From Methanobrevibacter wolinii SH (lineage in GTDB: Archaea > Methanobacteriota > Methanobacteria > Methanobacteriales > Methanobacteriaceae), in assembly GCF_000621965.1 (NCBI RefSeq), contig NZ_JHWX01000007.1, positions 1-64,000 on the forward strand: DNA of 64,000 nucleotides, given 5' to 3'. Both the position numbers and the translations under genes were made by a program. The notes beneath the pieces are model-generated. The model had not been told where the DNA came from and searched no databases. It saw only the letters and a list, made by a program, of their open reading frames with translations. Shown here piece after piece: positions 18,255-28,574 of the stretch (positions within the stretch are counted from its first letter, which is position 1; each line of letters begins with the position of its first letter).

Positions 18255-18325
18255 TTTAGTTTCACCTAAATTTCTTATATAATAGTAAGTTAAAACTAAT
18301 ATATAAATGTTTAGGTATACCTAAA
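18255..18325. promoter_or_regulatory. Iron-box-like double operator, copy 2
   Basis: This is a close copy of the 17621-17691 module with the same 55-bp geometry. The right palindrome TTTAGGTATACCTAAA (18310-18325) is intact, while the left one has decayed to TTTAGTTTCACCTAAA (18255-18270). The stretch between them, including TTATATAATAGTAAGTTA, is almost unchanged. The core similarity extends a few bases beyond both ends. Confidence 0.7.
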
Positions 18326-18554
18326 TTTTTTATTAAAAATATATGAATTTCAATAGAAAAATTAATTAAAAATTTAAAAACTAATAAAAAGTCTTAAAAA
18401 AAATTATAAAATAAAAAATAATCTTTAAATTAAAAATAAATAGTTTTAAAATTTAAATCATAAATAAGAATGTTTAAGAAGAAAATAAATTTAAAATAAA
18501 TTAAATTATAAATAAATCTTTATAAATTTTAAAAATAAGTAAATAAAAATATTT

Positions 18555-18630
18555 ATCAAAACAAAAACCGTTTATTTTTATAAAATGTTAATACTTGAAA
18601 ATCAAAGTTAAAATTTCATTTTAAAGATAA
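18555..18630. repeat. Fragment of dispersed inverted-repeat element
   Basis: The core TTAATACTTGAAAATCAAAG preceded by TTTTTATAAAATG matches the centre of the 39832-39938 element. End arms are not clear. It lies just downstream of the coiled-coil gene ending at 18672. Confidence 0.45.
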
Positions 18631-18671
18631 TGAAAATTTTAATAAAAAAAAACTAAAAATAAATAATAAAA

Positions 18672-19550
18672 TTAATCAATGTCTTTTGTATCTATTAAAT
18701 TTCTTTGAAAATCATTAGTTTTTTTAGTTTTAATCCATAATTTATGGAAATCATATAAATCAGGATCTTTTTTAATTTTATTAGAGTCAAGCTTAAATTT
18801 TGGTTTTTCAAATAAATTATATTGAGATTTAAATTTAGTATCAACATCTTCTTCTAAATCTTCAGTATTAATTGAAAAATTAAAATCTTTTCTATGGAAT
18901 ATTAAATCCCACAATGACATTTCATGTAACTCTTTATTTTGTTCTTTAACTTCTTGTTGAATATTATTAACAAGACATTTATTATGTTTACTAATATTAA
19001 TACCCATTTCTTCTAATGCATCATCAAAATTTTGACAATTAGAATCATAAACTTCAGAAATAGCTTGATTTGCTTGAGATACAGTTTCATCAACTATTTT
19101 GTCAATATTTTCGTAAAATTTCAATTGAGCATTAAATAAAAGTTGATTATGACAATTAATTTCATCTTTTAATTGTTCAACATATTCTAGGGTATCCATA
19201 TACTTATGTTCAAAATATGCTCCATCATGAGATGCATTATTTTCCCTAAGAGATTCAATTTTATTTATAAGTTTAAGAATATTTTCATCTTTCTCATCAA
19301 GTTTTCTTTTATATTCTTTAACTTTATTTTTTTGATATTCAAGTTCTTCATTAAGTTCTTGATTTTTTCTAATTAAATTTTCAGAATCTTCGAATCCTTC
19401 AGATTTAATAATATTTTGTAAATCATTATAATCAACAATTGAAACATGTTGATTCTCTTTAATATCAGAACCATTAAATATTCCAGATAAAACCATTTGT
19501 CCTTTCTTATTTTTAATTTTTTTTACATAAGCACTTGTATAATCAACCAT
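18672..19550 (-). CDS. Coiled-coil protein of unknown function
   Basis: About 292 residues, starting MVDYTSAYVKKIKNK at 19550 behind a GTGAT site. Residues 1-50 form a small basic, strand-rich segment. About residues 55-130 are a heptad-rich, highly charged coiled coil (ENLIRKNQELNEELEYQKNK onward), followed by a second helical stretch to about 210 with VSQANQAISEVYDSNCQNFD. The C-terminal 80 residues are Lys/Asp-rich with a LYDFHKLWIKTKKT motif. There is no signal peptide or membrane helix. I do not recognise a family. It stands alone between two long spacers; a role as a structural or regulatory scaffold is a guess. Confidence 0.65.
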   Translation of the reverse strand: MVDYTSAYVKKIKNKKGQMVLSGIFNGSDIKENQHVSIVDYNDLQNIIKSEGFEDSENLIRKNQELNEELEYQKNKVKEYKRKLDEKDENILKLINKIESLRENNASHDGAYFEHKYMDTLEYVEQLKDEINCHNQLLFNAQLKFYENIDKIVDETVSQANQAISEVYDSNCQNFDDALEEMGINISKHNKCLVNNIQQEVKEQNKELHEMSLWDLIFHRKDFNFSINTEDLEEDVDTKFKSQYNLFEKPKFKLDSNKIKKDPDLYDFHKLWIKTKKTNDFQRNLIDTKDID

Positions 19551-19577
19551 AATAATCACATATTTTTTAACACACAA

Positions 19578-19926
19578 TAAAAAAATACTATATAACCTAA
19601 TATAATATAATTAATATTATATATATACTTTTTTATTAATATAAAATAATAAACTTATTACATTATCTAAATTCATTTTTAATTTTAAAGCTCTAAATCA
19701 TATTTTTTTATAAATCTAAACTATAAATATTTAAGATTAAATTTAAGAAAATTTACTTAAAAAATTAAGAATTTAAATCTAAATATAATACTCGAAAAAA
19801 TAAATTCAAAAAAAGCATAGTCTAATTAACTACATTAAAATAATAAAAATAAATAGGTTTTCAATAGCAAAATATAGTTTAATAGTAAGTAAAATTAAAA
19901 ATTAAAAAAATAAAATAAGGAATAAA
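19578..19926. other. AT-rich spacer, no gene seen
   Basis: This 349-bp gap between hypB and the coiled-coil gene holds no ORF, tRNA or repeat that I can identify. A TATA-like run (ATATAATTAATATTATATAT, 19600-19625) is a probable promoter for the coiled-coil gene. Confidence 0.5.
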
Positions 19927-20586
19927 TTAGTTATTTTCAGCTTTTGCTTTTTCAACTGCATCAATAAATTCATCTAAACCTTTATTTTCTTTTAAACTCA
20001 TAGTGATTACTTGAACATCAGGATTTATTTTATGTGCATCAGAAACCATTTTATTAACATCTGCACCTACTGCATCAGCGAGATCTATTTTATTAATAAT
20101 AACTAAATCAGATGTTTGGAAAATAAGTGGATGTTTCTCTACAGTATCATCACCTTCAGTTACACTTACAACAACAACCCTCATATGGGAACCTAAATCA
20201 AAATCAACAGGACAGATTAAGTTTCCAACATTTTCAATGATAACATAATCTAAATCATCTAATGGTAAATGACTTAATCCATGTTCTACTAAATGAGCAT
20301 CTAAGTGACATTCCTTACCAGTGTTTAAACCTTCTACAGGAACATTGTGTTTTTCAATTCTTTCAGCATCAAACTTACTAATAACATCTCCAGCAAGCAC
20401 CCCTACATTTTCATCTACTGCATCTACAAATTGTTCAATAAGAGATGTTTTTCCAGATCCAATAGCCCCTACAAAATCAACACAAAAAATATCATTATCA
20501 TTAAAAATTTTTTGATTGTCATCAGCTAATTTTTTATTAGCTTTCATTATGTTTTCAGCAACTTTAACATCTGCTATTTTATGCAT
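19927..20586 (-). CDS. hypB: Hydrogenase/urease nickel incorporation GTPase HypB
   Basis: 219 residues. This GTPase works with HypA to deliver nickel to NiFe-hydrogenase large subunits in the cytoplasm. The P-loop is GAIGSGKTSLIEQ (about residues 40-52), followed by the family's ENVGNLICPVDFDLG with the metal-site Cys, and NKIDLADAVGAD as the guanine-specificity motif. The bacterial His-rich N-terminal tail is absent, as usual in archaea. GGAG precedes the ATG. hypA lies upstream on the same strand, 310 bp away, an unusually large gap for this pair. Confidence 0.97.
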   Translation of the reverse strand: MHKIADVKVAENIMKANKKLADDNQKIFNDNDIFCVDFVGAIGSGKTSLIEQFVDAVDENVGVLAGDVISKFDAERIEKHNVPVEGLNTGKECHLDAHLVEHGLSHLPLDDLDYVIIENVGNLICPVDFDLGSHMRVVVVSVTEGDDTVEKHPLIFQTSDLVIINKIDLADAVGADVNKMVSDAHKINPDVQVITMSLKENKGLDEFIDAVEKAKAENN

Positions 20587-20896
20587 TTTATCTCCTCAAA
20601 TTAAATTTTTAATCTAAATGTCCTAATATTAAAGTAATAAAAATATATTAATAAATATAATTATATGAATATTACATTATTATATAAATATGACATTTCT
20701 TTTATATAACTATTTTTATTGAAATATGGAAAATTATTATTAAACAAGTTTAAAAGTAATAAAATATCTTAAAAAACTTAAAAAAAGTAATGAGAATCAA
20801 AAATAAAATAAAAAAATAAAATAAAGATTTAAATTAATAAATAAAAAGATTCTACTAAAAAATATAATAAACCAATAAAAAAAAAGAAAATATAAA
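20587..20896. other. Spacer between hypA and hypB
   Basis: 310 bp of AT-rich sequence. A stretch near 20650-20700 (TATATTAATAAATATAATTA) could be a separate hypB promoter. No ORF or repeat was found. Confidence 0.45.
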
Positions 20897-21274
20897 TTAA
20901 TTATCCTCAGGTATTTCAATACTAATATTTTTTACAATAACATCTTTACCATTAGTAATATCTACCCTATAGGTATTACATTTCGGACAATTAACCATTG
21001 GAGCATAATGGTCAGTATCATCTACAATAGCCCCACCTTCATAACCACAATCCCTACATTTAATTTTAACAGGAATCTCCTCAATTATAAATTCAGCATT
21101 CTCTGCAATAGTATCCTCTTTTAATACATTAAGTAAAAATTTAACCTGTTCTGGATTAAGCATAGCTAATGTACCAATTTCTAAAGTAACACTAGTAACT
21201 GAAGTTGCATTATTTTTTTCTGCATTATCCAAAACAGAATCCATAATACTTTGAGCCATTGATAATTCATGCAT
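20897..21274 (-). CDS. hypA: Hydrogenase nickel incorporation protein HypA
   Basis: 125 residues. The N-terminal MHELSMAQSIMD carries the nickel ligand His2. A zinc ribbon follows in the second half, with KCRDCGYEGG and NCPKCNTYRVDI giving two CxxC pairs. HypA binds HypB and passes nickel to hydrogenase precursors. The insert between the CxxC pairs (about 25 residues) is of the longer archaeal kind. GAGGT lies upstream of the ATG. Methanogens use it for Frh, Mvh/Hdr and Ech-type hydrogenases. Confidence 0.97.
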   Translation of the reverse strand: MHELSMAQSIMDSVLDNAEKNNATSVTSVTLEIGTLAMLNPEQVKFLLNVLKEDTIAENAEFIIEEIPVKIKCRDCGYEGGAIVDDTDHYAPMVNCPKCNTYRVDITNGKDVIVKNISIEIPEDN

Positions 21275-21411
21275 TGTTATTACCTCAAAAGAATAATAAA
21301 AAAGATTTCATTGAAAAAGACATTTTATTTTAAATCCCAATTTTATAAAATCATTCTTAAATTTATAATAATTATTAACTATATTTAGGATATCAACAAA
21401 TCTCAAACTAA

Positions 21412-22305
21412 TCAATCATTTAAATGATTTGCAATTATTTTAGCAACAGAAATAAAACTCACATCAGATTTTAAAGTATCAGTACCTGCAAGATTAAGAG
21501 CACCTGCTGCATAAATTTTTGAAACCGCATCATTTACAAGAGTTGGATGTACACAACATACACGTACATTTTTTGCACCTTGCTCTTTTAAAATATTAAT
21601 AGCATTAACAATAGTACCTCCAGTTGCTATAATATCATCAATAATAACAGCTTCTTTACCTTTTACTGAAGAGATATTAACTTTATTGTTTTCCCCATCT
21701 TCAACTTCAGCAATAGTAGTTTCTACTTTATCTGGACCTAACCTTACTTTTTTAAGATAAGTACAATTACAATTTAAAATACCTGCAATTTCTTCAGCAA
21801 ATCCCAAAGCACCTTTATCTGGAGCGATAATTAAAGGATCATCTACAACCTTATCAATGTACTCTGCAATAGCAGGCATTGCTGAAAGATTATAAGCAGG
21901 AATATTAAAGAAATCCCTTACACAATCCTCATGAAGATTAATAGAAACAAATTCATCTGCACCAGCAAGTTCAATTAGTTCAGAAACAATTTTTGCAGAA
22001 ATTGCTTCACCATCATTAAATCTACGTTCTTGTCTAGCATAACCCATATAAGGTACAACAACACGAACTTTTTCTGCCCCTAAATCTTTAAGATTCTTAA
22101 TTAAAAATAATAATTCAACAAGATGTTCATCTTGAGGATAACCAGTGGATTGAATAATAGTAACTTCTTTATCAACATCCCCATGTACACGAAGGTATCT
22201 TTCTCCATCTGGAAATTTTTTAGTTTCTACTCTTACAAAAACATCATTTAACTCTTTAGCCACTGAAGCAGCTAATTTTTGAGAAGCGGAACCACTAACA
22301 ATCAA
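21412..22305 (-). CDS. prs: Ribose-phosphate pyrophosphokinase
   Basis: 297 residues. It makes PRPP from ribose 5-phosphate and ATP for nucleotide, histidine and tryptophan synthesis. Signatures are TKKFPDGERYLRV near the N-terminus, the flexible loop region PYMGYARQERRF, and the PRPP-binding VIIDDIIATGGTIV. Length is typical of archaeal Prs. The start is a TTG at 22305 preceded by GGTGAT four bases away; no in-frame ATG gives a complete N-terminus. It is 137 bp upstream of hypA on the same strand. Confidence 0.95.
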   Translation of the reverse strand: MIVSGSASQKLAASVAKELNDVFVRVETKKFPDGERYLRVHGDVDKEVTIIQSTGYPQDEHLVELLFLIKNLKDLGAEKVRVVVPYMGYARQERRFNDGEAISAKIVSELIELAGADEFVSINLHEDCVRDFFNIPAYNLSAMPAIAEYIDKVVDDPLIIAPDKGALGFAEEIAGILNCNCTYLKKVRLGPDKVETTIAEVEDGENNKVNISSVKGKEAVIIDDIIATGGTIVNAINILKEQGAKNVRVCCVHPTLVNDAVSKIYAAGALNLAGTDTLKSDVSFISVAKIIANHLND

Positions 22306-22804
22306 ATTATCACCATAATATATTAAAATAAATTATAAAATTTTTAAAAAAAAATAATTAATAATAATTTATTTTTTAAAATATATAAAAATTATTATAA
22401 ATTATTAAAATAAAATAAAAATTTTTAAAAATAAAAAATATTAAAGTAAAAATAATTATTTAAAAATTAAAGATTAAAAACATATTATATTAATAAAAAA
22501 TTAAAATTAAACAAAATTCCAATATAATAAAGAATATTAAAATTATTTCAAAAACTTTATTTCACAAAATTTAAAAACAAAAAAAATAGACTTTGTTGAA
22601 ATTACTTAAATTTATGGTATAAACTATTCTAAATTTAAAAACAATAGATTTTAACAAATTAAAATGTTAAATAAAGCAAATTATAAAATCAAAATAAAGA
22701 AAAAATATTTATTTGAATAGAAAATTAAATCCAAAAATAAGATAAAAACCAAAATCAATGAAAAATATTAAAACCAAAAAATAAAAAAAATAGAAGAATA
22801 AAAG
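22306..22804. other. AT-rich spacer with a repeat-element arm
   Basis: There is no gene. At 22584-22602 it holds AATAGACTTTGTTGAAATT, the best-conserved arm of the dispersed inverted-repeat family. A decayed partner (GATTTTAACAAATT) lies near 22650. The rest is featureless A/T. Confidence 0.55.
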
Positions 22805-23596
22805 TTACTCTTCTAAAATTTCATATTTATAGTATTTTCCTAATGCAGAACTTACTAATAATATTGTTAATGGGAATATTAATAAACTGCTAATTATTAC
22901 ACCAACAAATGGAATTAAGTTAATTATTGATCCAACAATTCCAATTACAACCATAATAATTATTAATAGGACAATCCATCCTAATGTATGTAAAATACCT
23001 GCTTTTCTTAATTCATTATAAGAATTTGAAAAACTAATACCTTCTCGTAAACTATTAGTTTTTGCTAATCTACATTGACCAAACATTGAAAGAAGTCCAA
23101 ATATAATAAATAATATTACACCAATAATAATGGTAAAAGTTAATGCACCAAGAATACTATATAATAGATTTGGAGAAATACTATTTAATGAACTAACATT
23201 AGTTATATTTAAGTTTGGATATTTAGAAACAGTTCCTATAAGAGATACTCCTGCAGTAATACATATAATAACAACTGGAATTATAAAGTAAATAATTTGT
23301 AAAACAAACAGTTTAATTCCACCAACCAAATCATCTTCAAATGAAAATTCGGGTAAAATATCATTTCCTTTAATATTTTCTTTAATTACACGTAATTCAT
23401 AACCGCAAATAATTAATGAAAATATAAAAGATATTATACCAGAAACACTTAATACTACACTATTTTTAAGACCTAATTGATTAAGAACAGAACTTAAACT
23501 AACAAGTATACCAAATATTCCAATAATCAGGTAAGATCTATAATCTTGTTTAGCATAATCAAATCCTTCCTTAAATGTTTGAGTTAAACTTACCAT
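22805..23596 (-). CDS. DUF4013 membrane protein
   Basis: 263 residues with about six membrane helices. The opening FKEGFDYAKQDYRSYLIIG, the segment GYELRVIKENIKGNDILPEF and the Gly/Ile-rich final helices (FVGVIISSLLIFPLTILL) are typical of DUF4013 proteins, which are abundant in Methanobacteriaceae and of unknown role. I start at ATG 23596 with AAGGTG upstream; the GTG at 23605 lies inside the ribosome site. It is monocistronic between long spacers. Confidence 0.8.
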   Translation of the reverse strand: MVSLTQTFKEGFDYAKQDYRSYLIIGIFGILVSLSSVLNQLGLKNSVVLSVSGIISFIFSLIICGYELRVIKENIKGNDILPEFSFEDDLVGGIKLFVLQIIYFIIPVVIICITAGVSLIGTVSKYPNLNITNVSSLNSISPNLLYSILGALTFTIIIGVILFIIFGLLSMFGQCRLAKTNSLREGISFSNSYNELRKAGILHTLGWIVLLIIIMVVIGIVGSIINLIPFVGVIISSLLIFPLTILLVSSALGKYYKYEILEE

Positions 23597-23605
23597 CTTT
23601 GACAC

Positions 23606-24118
23606 CTTTTAATTAAATTATAAATAGTTTATATAGAAATTATAAATTCCATATAATTTAACTATAATAAAAAATAGTTTATTATTATATAAATATCTTT
23701 TTAAAAAATTTATAAAAATTTTAATTTTTTTATAAAAATAATATAATATTGTATTATTTAAAATAAAAAATTTAAAAAATATATAAATTATAGTAAAAAT
23801 AAAATTCAATGAAAAAATGAAAAAAATTTAATAAAATTAAATATTATAAAATAAAATTAAAAATAATATTGATTAAATAAATTAAATATCAATAAAAAAA
23901 CAAAATAAAGGCTAATAATATAATTGAAAAATTTTCAAATTTAATAAAAAAATACAAAAATATATAAAAATTTAAACAATAGAAAAATGGATTTCATATT
24001 AGTTTAAACAAAATCGTTATTAATTAATAAAAGATTATTTATAAATTAAATAAATTTAAAGTCTAATTTTTAGAAGTTAAAAAAAAGGTAGTTTATAAAA
24101 ATAAACTACCAAAAGTGT
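23606..24118. other. AT-rich spacer, no gene seen
   Basis: A 513-bp gap between the DUF4013 gene and the 3' end of the adhesin-like gene. An apparent minus-strand reading frame at 23618-23809 is made of Phe/Ile/Asn/Tyr codons and reflects base composition. No structured element was seen. Confidence 0.55.
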
Positions 24119-26559
24119 TTATCTAATATATAATTTAGATGTAGTTGTTTTTGGTGAAAATGCATAATCACCTGAAAATTTAGTAGTTACAGTGTAAGTT
24201 CCTCTTCTATTAATTGAAACTTTTACATAAGCAATACCTTTTGAATTAGTTCTTGCAGTATAAGTTTTACCATTAACAGTAACTTTAACAGTTTTACCTA
24301 CACCATTAATATAAGTATTTCCAACAGATTTTTTACCTTTTAAAGAAATAACTAAAACTTTATTATTAGAATATCTACTAAATGTTTTAGATGGAACAGA
24401 TAAAACAGTAGATTTTTTAGTAATAGTGATTTTATTTACAACAAAACTACCATTATAATCATCATCACCTAAGAATGCAACAGCAAATGTGTAAAAACCT
24501 TCCCAAGCAAGGTTAATTTGAAGTTTTGCCACACCATTTGCATCAGTAGTTAAATTATATACTACACCATTAAATCCAACACTTACTGGTTTATTTGCTA
24601 ATACAGTACCATTAACATCTTTAAGAACAACAGTAAAGTAACCTCCACGTTCACCACGATAGAAATCAACAGCAGTTTGATTAAAATCGGATGAAATTAT
24701 TTGGGTGTTATGTCTAACAGGAGCTTTCATAACAATGAATATGTCTTTGGTTAAATCAGATCCAATATAACTTTCATTACCTGCATAATTAACAACAAAG
24801 TCCATTTTACCAGTGAGGTTATTGATTTCAACACTACCATCAGCATCAGTTACTAAATTACCCATATTAGTACCATTAATAGAATAAGTTAATGGAGCAT
24901 CAGAAACAGGTTTACCATTTCCATCAAGTAATTTTACAATAATTGTACCATTCTCATCAGCATCAAGAGATATATTAGTAGTGGATTGTGAAACTTCAAA
25001 GCTAGAACTTGCATTAGAAGATTTATATTCCCCATCACCAATAAAGTTAGCGAAAACGTTGATATTATTATTAACTTCTAAACCGCTTATTGAAAGTTTT
25101 CCAATACCATTAACAGTAGTTACTTCATAATCTTTACCATTAATAGTAACTTTAACAGTTTTATTTAATCCGATATCATTATATCCTGTTAAATTAACTA
25201 TAATTATAGCATCATCACCATAAACAATATTATTAAGAATAATATTCATATTAGACTCAAAACCACTGAAATCATAAGGTGTATTATTAATAAAAGTATT
25301 ATTCTCAAGTGATAAAGATTTAGTAACATTGTAAATAGCAGCAGCATAGTTTTTAGCACTATTATTCACAAAGGTGGAATTAGCTACATCCAATTCACCA
25401 TTCCAGTTAACTACAATAGCACCACCACCATCTTCAGCAGTATTATTAACAAAACTACAATTGTTCACACCAACAATACCGCCATTAAATTTAACAGCAC
25501 CACCCTGAGTAGCAACATTATTCTCAAATAAAGAATCAACAATATTAACCTCTTTAGGAGAAACACCAGCAATAGCACCACCACTACTAGCACTAGTTCC
25601 AGGAGAACCAACACCAACAGCACTATTATTCAAGAAAGAACAACCACTAACATTTAAAACAGTGTTATAAACATAAATACCACTACCAAATAAAGCAGTA
25701 TTATTAACAAAACTACAATTAACAACAGTTAAATTATTAGGATTACTAATAGCATCAGAACCAGAATAAATAGCACCACCATAACAAGCACCATTATTCA
25801 CAAACTCAGAATTAAAAACAAAAACACCACCATCAAGAGAACAAATAGCAGCATCTACAAAATCACCAGTACCATTTTGACGAATAACAAGATTTTTAAG
25901 ATTATTACTAAACCTAGAACCATTAACAAAAACAGTACCCCTATTATTAAATATAGCAGCACCACCATTATCTACATTCCTAGACCTATCAGTAACATCA
26001 TTACCATCAAAACTACAATTAGATACATTAACTAATCCTTCATTATAGATAGCTGCACCTTTAGTAGCAGCACTATTATTAATAAAGGTACAATTTTTTA
26101 AAATTAAAGTACCATAGTTAGTAATTGCACTACCTACTTTATTATTAGCATTTATAAAGGTCAAACTATCTAAAGTTACAGTTACACCTTTATTAATTAC
26201 AAATATTTTAGATGAATTTTTAGCATCAATAGTAACATCAGCACCATCAGCGCCTTTAATTGTTACATTTTTATTTATAATGATACCAGTATCTTTAAGA
26301 CTAGAATCATCAGAATATGTGTAATTATCATCTAAATTAATATTTCCAGTATCATCATTAATTACTTTATTATTTAAATCACTGAAAGAATTGCCATTAT
26401 TAAAATTATCTTCAGTTAATTGGGAGTTATTAGTTGCAACATTAGCAGAAACTACTTGACTTGATGAATTATCATCGGTATTAACTCACTAATTGCTCCA
26501 ATACATAATAAAGAAATAAGAATAACTGTAATAATTAATATTATTTTTTCTTTTTTCAA
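24119..26559 (-). pseudogene. Adhesin-like surface protein, frameshifted near the signal peptide
   Basis: A large secreted protein of the adhesin-like family of gut Methanobacteriaceae. A TTG at 26559 behind GGGGGA opens a signal peptide (KKEKIILIITVILISLLCIG). Near 26481-26490 a single-base shift moves the frame; the next frame continues with VNTDDNSSSQVVSANVATNN and stays open to 24119. The first roughly 400 residues are right-handed beta-helix repeats of the NCSFVNNTA type; the rest are Ig-like domains with FxGDxxY-type strands (AFLGDDDYNGSF, KFSGDYAF). There is no C-terminal membrane anchor. The product from the main frame alone would lack an export signal. It could be a pseudogene, a phase-off allele or a sequencing error. 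Confidence 0.8.
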
Positions 26560-26647
26560 AGTTATTCCCCCAGTTTTAAGAGAGCATAATTCAAAAATTA
26601 AATTAATAAACATATACAAGAAAGGTATAGAAAAATAAAAAAACATA

Positions 26648-26695
26648 TTAATTAAGATATCTTTTCATATATCTCATAAATTTAAAAATGAACAT
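26648..26695 (-). CDS. Possible 15-residue leader peptide upstream of the adhesin
   Basis: An ATG at 26695 directly follows the purine run AAGGGGGAT and opens a 15-codon frame reading MFIFKFMRYMKRYLN, then TAA. It lies about 90 bp upstream of the adhesin TTG start, which has a similar GGGGGA site. It may be a translated leader or chance; the evidence is the ribosome-site-like run only. Confidence 0.25.
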   Translation of the reverse strand: MFIFKFMRYMKRYLN

Positions 26696-26927
26696 ATCCC
26701 CCTTATAACAATACATATTTATTACTAACAATATTTCAATAAAATATTAAATATGTATAAATATAATTATATTTTTTAACATATAAATATTACTAAAAAA
26801 TTCAATAAAAATGAATAATATATATTATTTTTAAATAATAATATATTATATACAATTAAAATAAAATTTAGTTTAAAAAAAATAAAAAAATAGTTAAAAT
26901 TTTTTATAAAATAAAATTTAAACCTAT

Positions 26928-28301
26928 TTATAGTATTTTACCAAATGTTTATACCTAAATATTCATTGACCCAATTTGTGTAAAATGATGTTAAATCAAT
27001 TATTTTATAGAATTCATCTTCAAATATTTGAATTAATTCGTTTAAATTTTTATACATTGATTTATATACTTTGGATTTAATTTTACGCCATACATCTTCA
27101 ATTGAATTTAAATCTGGGCAATATGGTTTTAAAAAAATTAGATTTATGTTCAATATTTCACAAGCTTTTTCAACAATTTTTGCATGATGTGTTCTTGTGT
27201 TATCCAAGATAATGTTTATTCTTTTTTATTTTGAGTTTATTTCAGTTATTTTTGGATTTAATAGGTTATTTAATAATCTTAATCTTTTTTCGTTCCATAT
27301 TTTTCTTGAGTTGTTGTCTTCTTTTCCTGCAAATCTTTTGAATTTTTTCTATGGACGTTTGTTTGGAATTATCATTATATAGTTCATTATTAATTTTATT
27401 TAACAAATCCATTTCATTTAGGATTTGGAGGATAAATATTTTTATTTTTTTATCGGATAAGTTTTCATTGTTTATTGCATCTTTGATTAATTGTTTACCT
27501 AATATGTTGGTCATGTTTTTAATACGGTAATGACATAATGTAATTACAAATTGAAATGCATTATTTTTTTGTATTTGCTTCCATGTATGATTTGCAATTG
27601 ATTCCTTGAAATCCAGTTACATTTATTTTGAATTTTATTGGATGTTTTATTTGTATATTTTTTTCTTCAGGAGCATATAATATTCTTGTGACATTTGGAA
27701 CGTTTTAACATGATGTTTCATCTAGAAAAGCAAAATATTCTGTTTTAATATTTGTTGTTTTTAGTTTTTTTTAAGATCTTCTTCTGGATTTTCTGGATGT
27801 GTGTTGTATTTAGTGAATGGTTTTCCATAGTTTAAATTTAGTTTTTGTCTTGTGATGACCCATACTTGTTTTTCACTATATGTTATACCGTATTTTTCTT
27901 TAATTAGGTTTTTTACATCTTTTAAATTATATTTTTTTTCATTTCCTGTTATTGTTTGTTTTAATTCTTTTAATTGTTGGTCAGTTAGGTAAGATTTTCT
28001 TCCACAATTTGAATAATTTGAAAATAAACCATCCACACCCTTTTTGTTGTATTGTTTGACCCAGCGTTCACCTGTTTTTCTTGAAATATTAATGTTTTTT
28101 GAGGCTTTAGCAATACTTTCACCATTTGCAACCATGTAAATTAATAAAAGACGTCTGTAAACATTGTAATATTCCTTGTACTCTTTCAGCATATCTGCAA
28201 TTTCTGAAAGTTCTAAGTGTTTTTCAATTTTATTATTAAATTTTTCCATTTATATATTTCTATAATTCATTAGGTATAAACTTTTGGTAAAAAACTATAA
28301 A
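26928..28301 (-). mobile_element. IS630-type insertion sequence, decayed
   Basis: Terminal inverted repeats of 32 bp bound the element: 26928-26959 and 28270-28301 match at 30 of 32 positions (outer end TTTATAGT, inner end GTTTATACCTAA). It contains one transposase gene on the minus strand, disrupted by frameshifts. The left repeat overlaps the last codons and stop of the transposase. The inner ends meet the gene at both sides, so length is about 1.37 kb. A flanking target duplication cannot be told from the A/T context. Confidence 0.85.
26938..28249 (-). pseudogene. IS630-family transposase, multiply frameshifted
   Basis: The N-terminal piece (27761-28249) has a helix-turn-helix domain with SIAKASKNINISRKTGERWV and a second HTH (NLIKEKYGITYSEKQVW). 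The reading frame then breaks in a run of A at about 27765-27770. The continuing frame has FAFLDET, holding the first catalytic Asp, an in-frame stop, FKINVTGFQG and another stop. A third piece (27266-27514) and the final piece (26938-27207) with LDNTRTHHA (second Asp) and DLNSIEDVWRKIK (catalytic Glu) complete the DDE domain in separate frames. At least three disruptions make it inactive. Confidence 0.85.
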
Positions 28302-28574
28302 ATAAATTTCAATAAATTTAAAATTTAAGTAAAAAAATACTAATTTTTTCTAATTTTAACTAAAAATAGTATAAAACTAAAATATAATTCAAAATCCAAT
28401 AACAAATATCAAAACATTAAAAAAAACAGATCTTAATATTATAAATCATTATTAAACTAAAATAGAATATAAAAATTAATTAAAATAAAAAAAATAAAAA
28501 AATATAAAATCAATGCATTGATTTATACATACATAAATATTTAAAGTAAAATTAAAAATAATTGAAAAAATCAA

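Larger units (their letters stand above)
17182..18671. other. 1.5-kb gene-free region with duplicated regulatory modules
   Basis: I see no credible ORF on either strand. The region contains two copies of a 71-bp module with flanking palindromes (17621-17691 and 18255-18325), an 18-bp direct repeat TGTGATTTAAGGCTTTTT at 17363 and 17466, and inverted copies of ACTTTTGATTC around 17444 and 17507. Locally less AT-biased stretches (17400-17600, 18000-18060) may be remains of genes or an unrecognised RNA. Confidence 0.6.

Noticed and set aside
23618-23809. Minus-strand 63-codon frame of Phe/Ile/Asn/Tyr
   Set aside because: Sequence is a by-product of A/T richness, with no ribosome site and no domain.
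26928-26959. TTAGGTATA in the IS end taken as another iron-box
   Set aside because: Only a half-site resembles the metal box; the 32-bp match to the other IS end explains the sequence.
27197-27382. Plus-strand frame inside the insertion sequence
   Set aside because: It is antisense to the transposase remains and has no recognisable domain.
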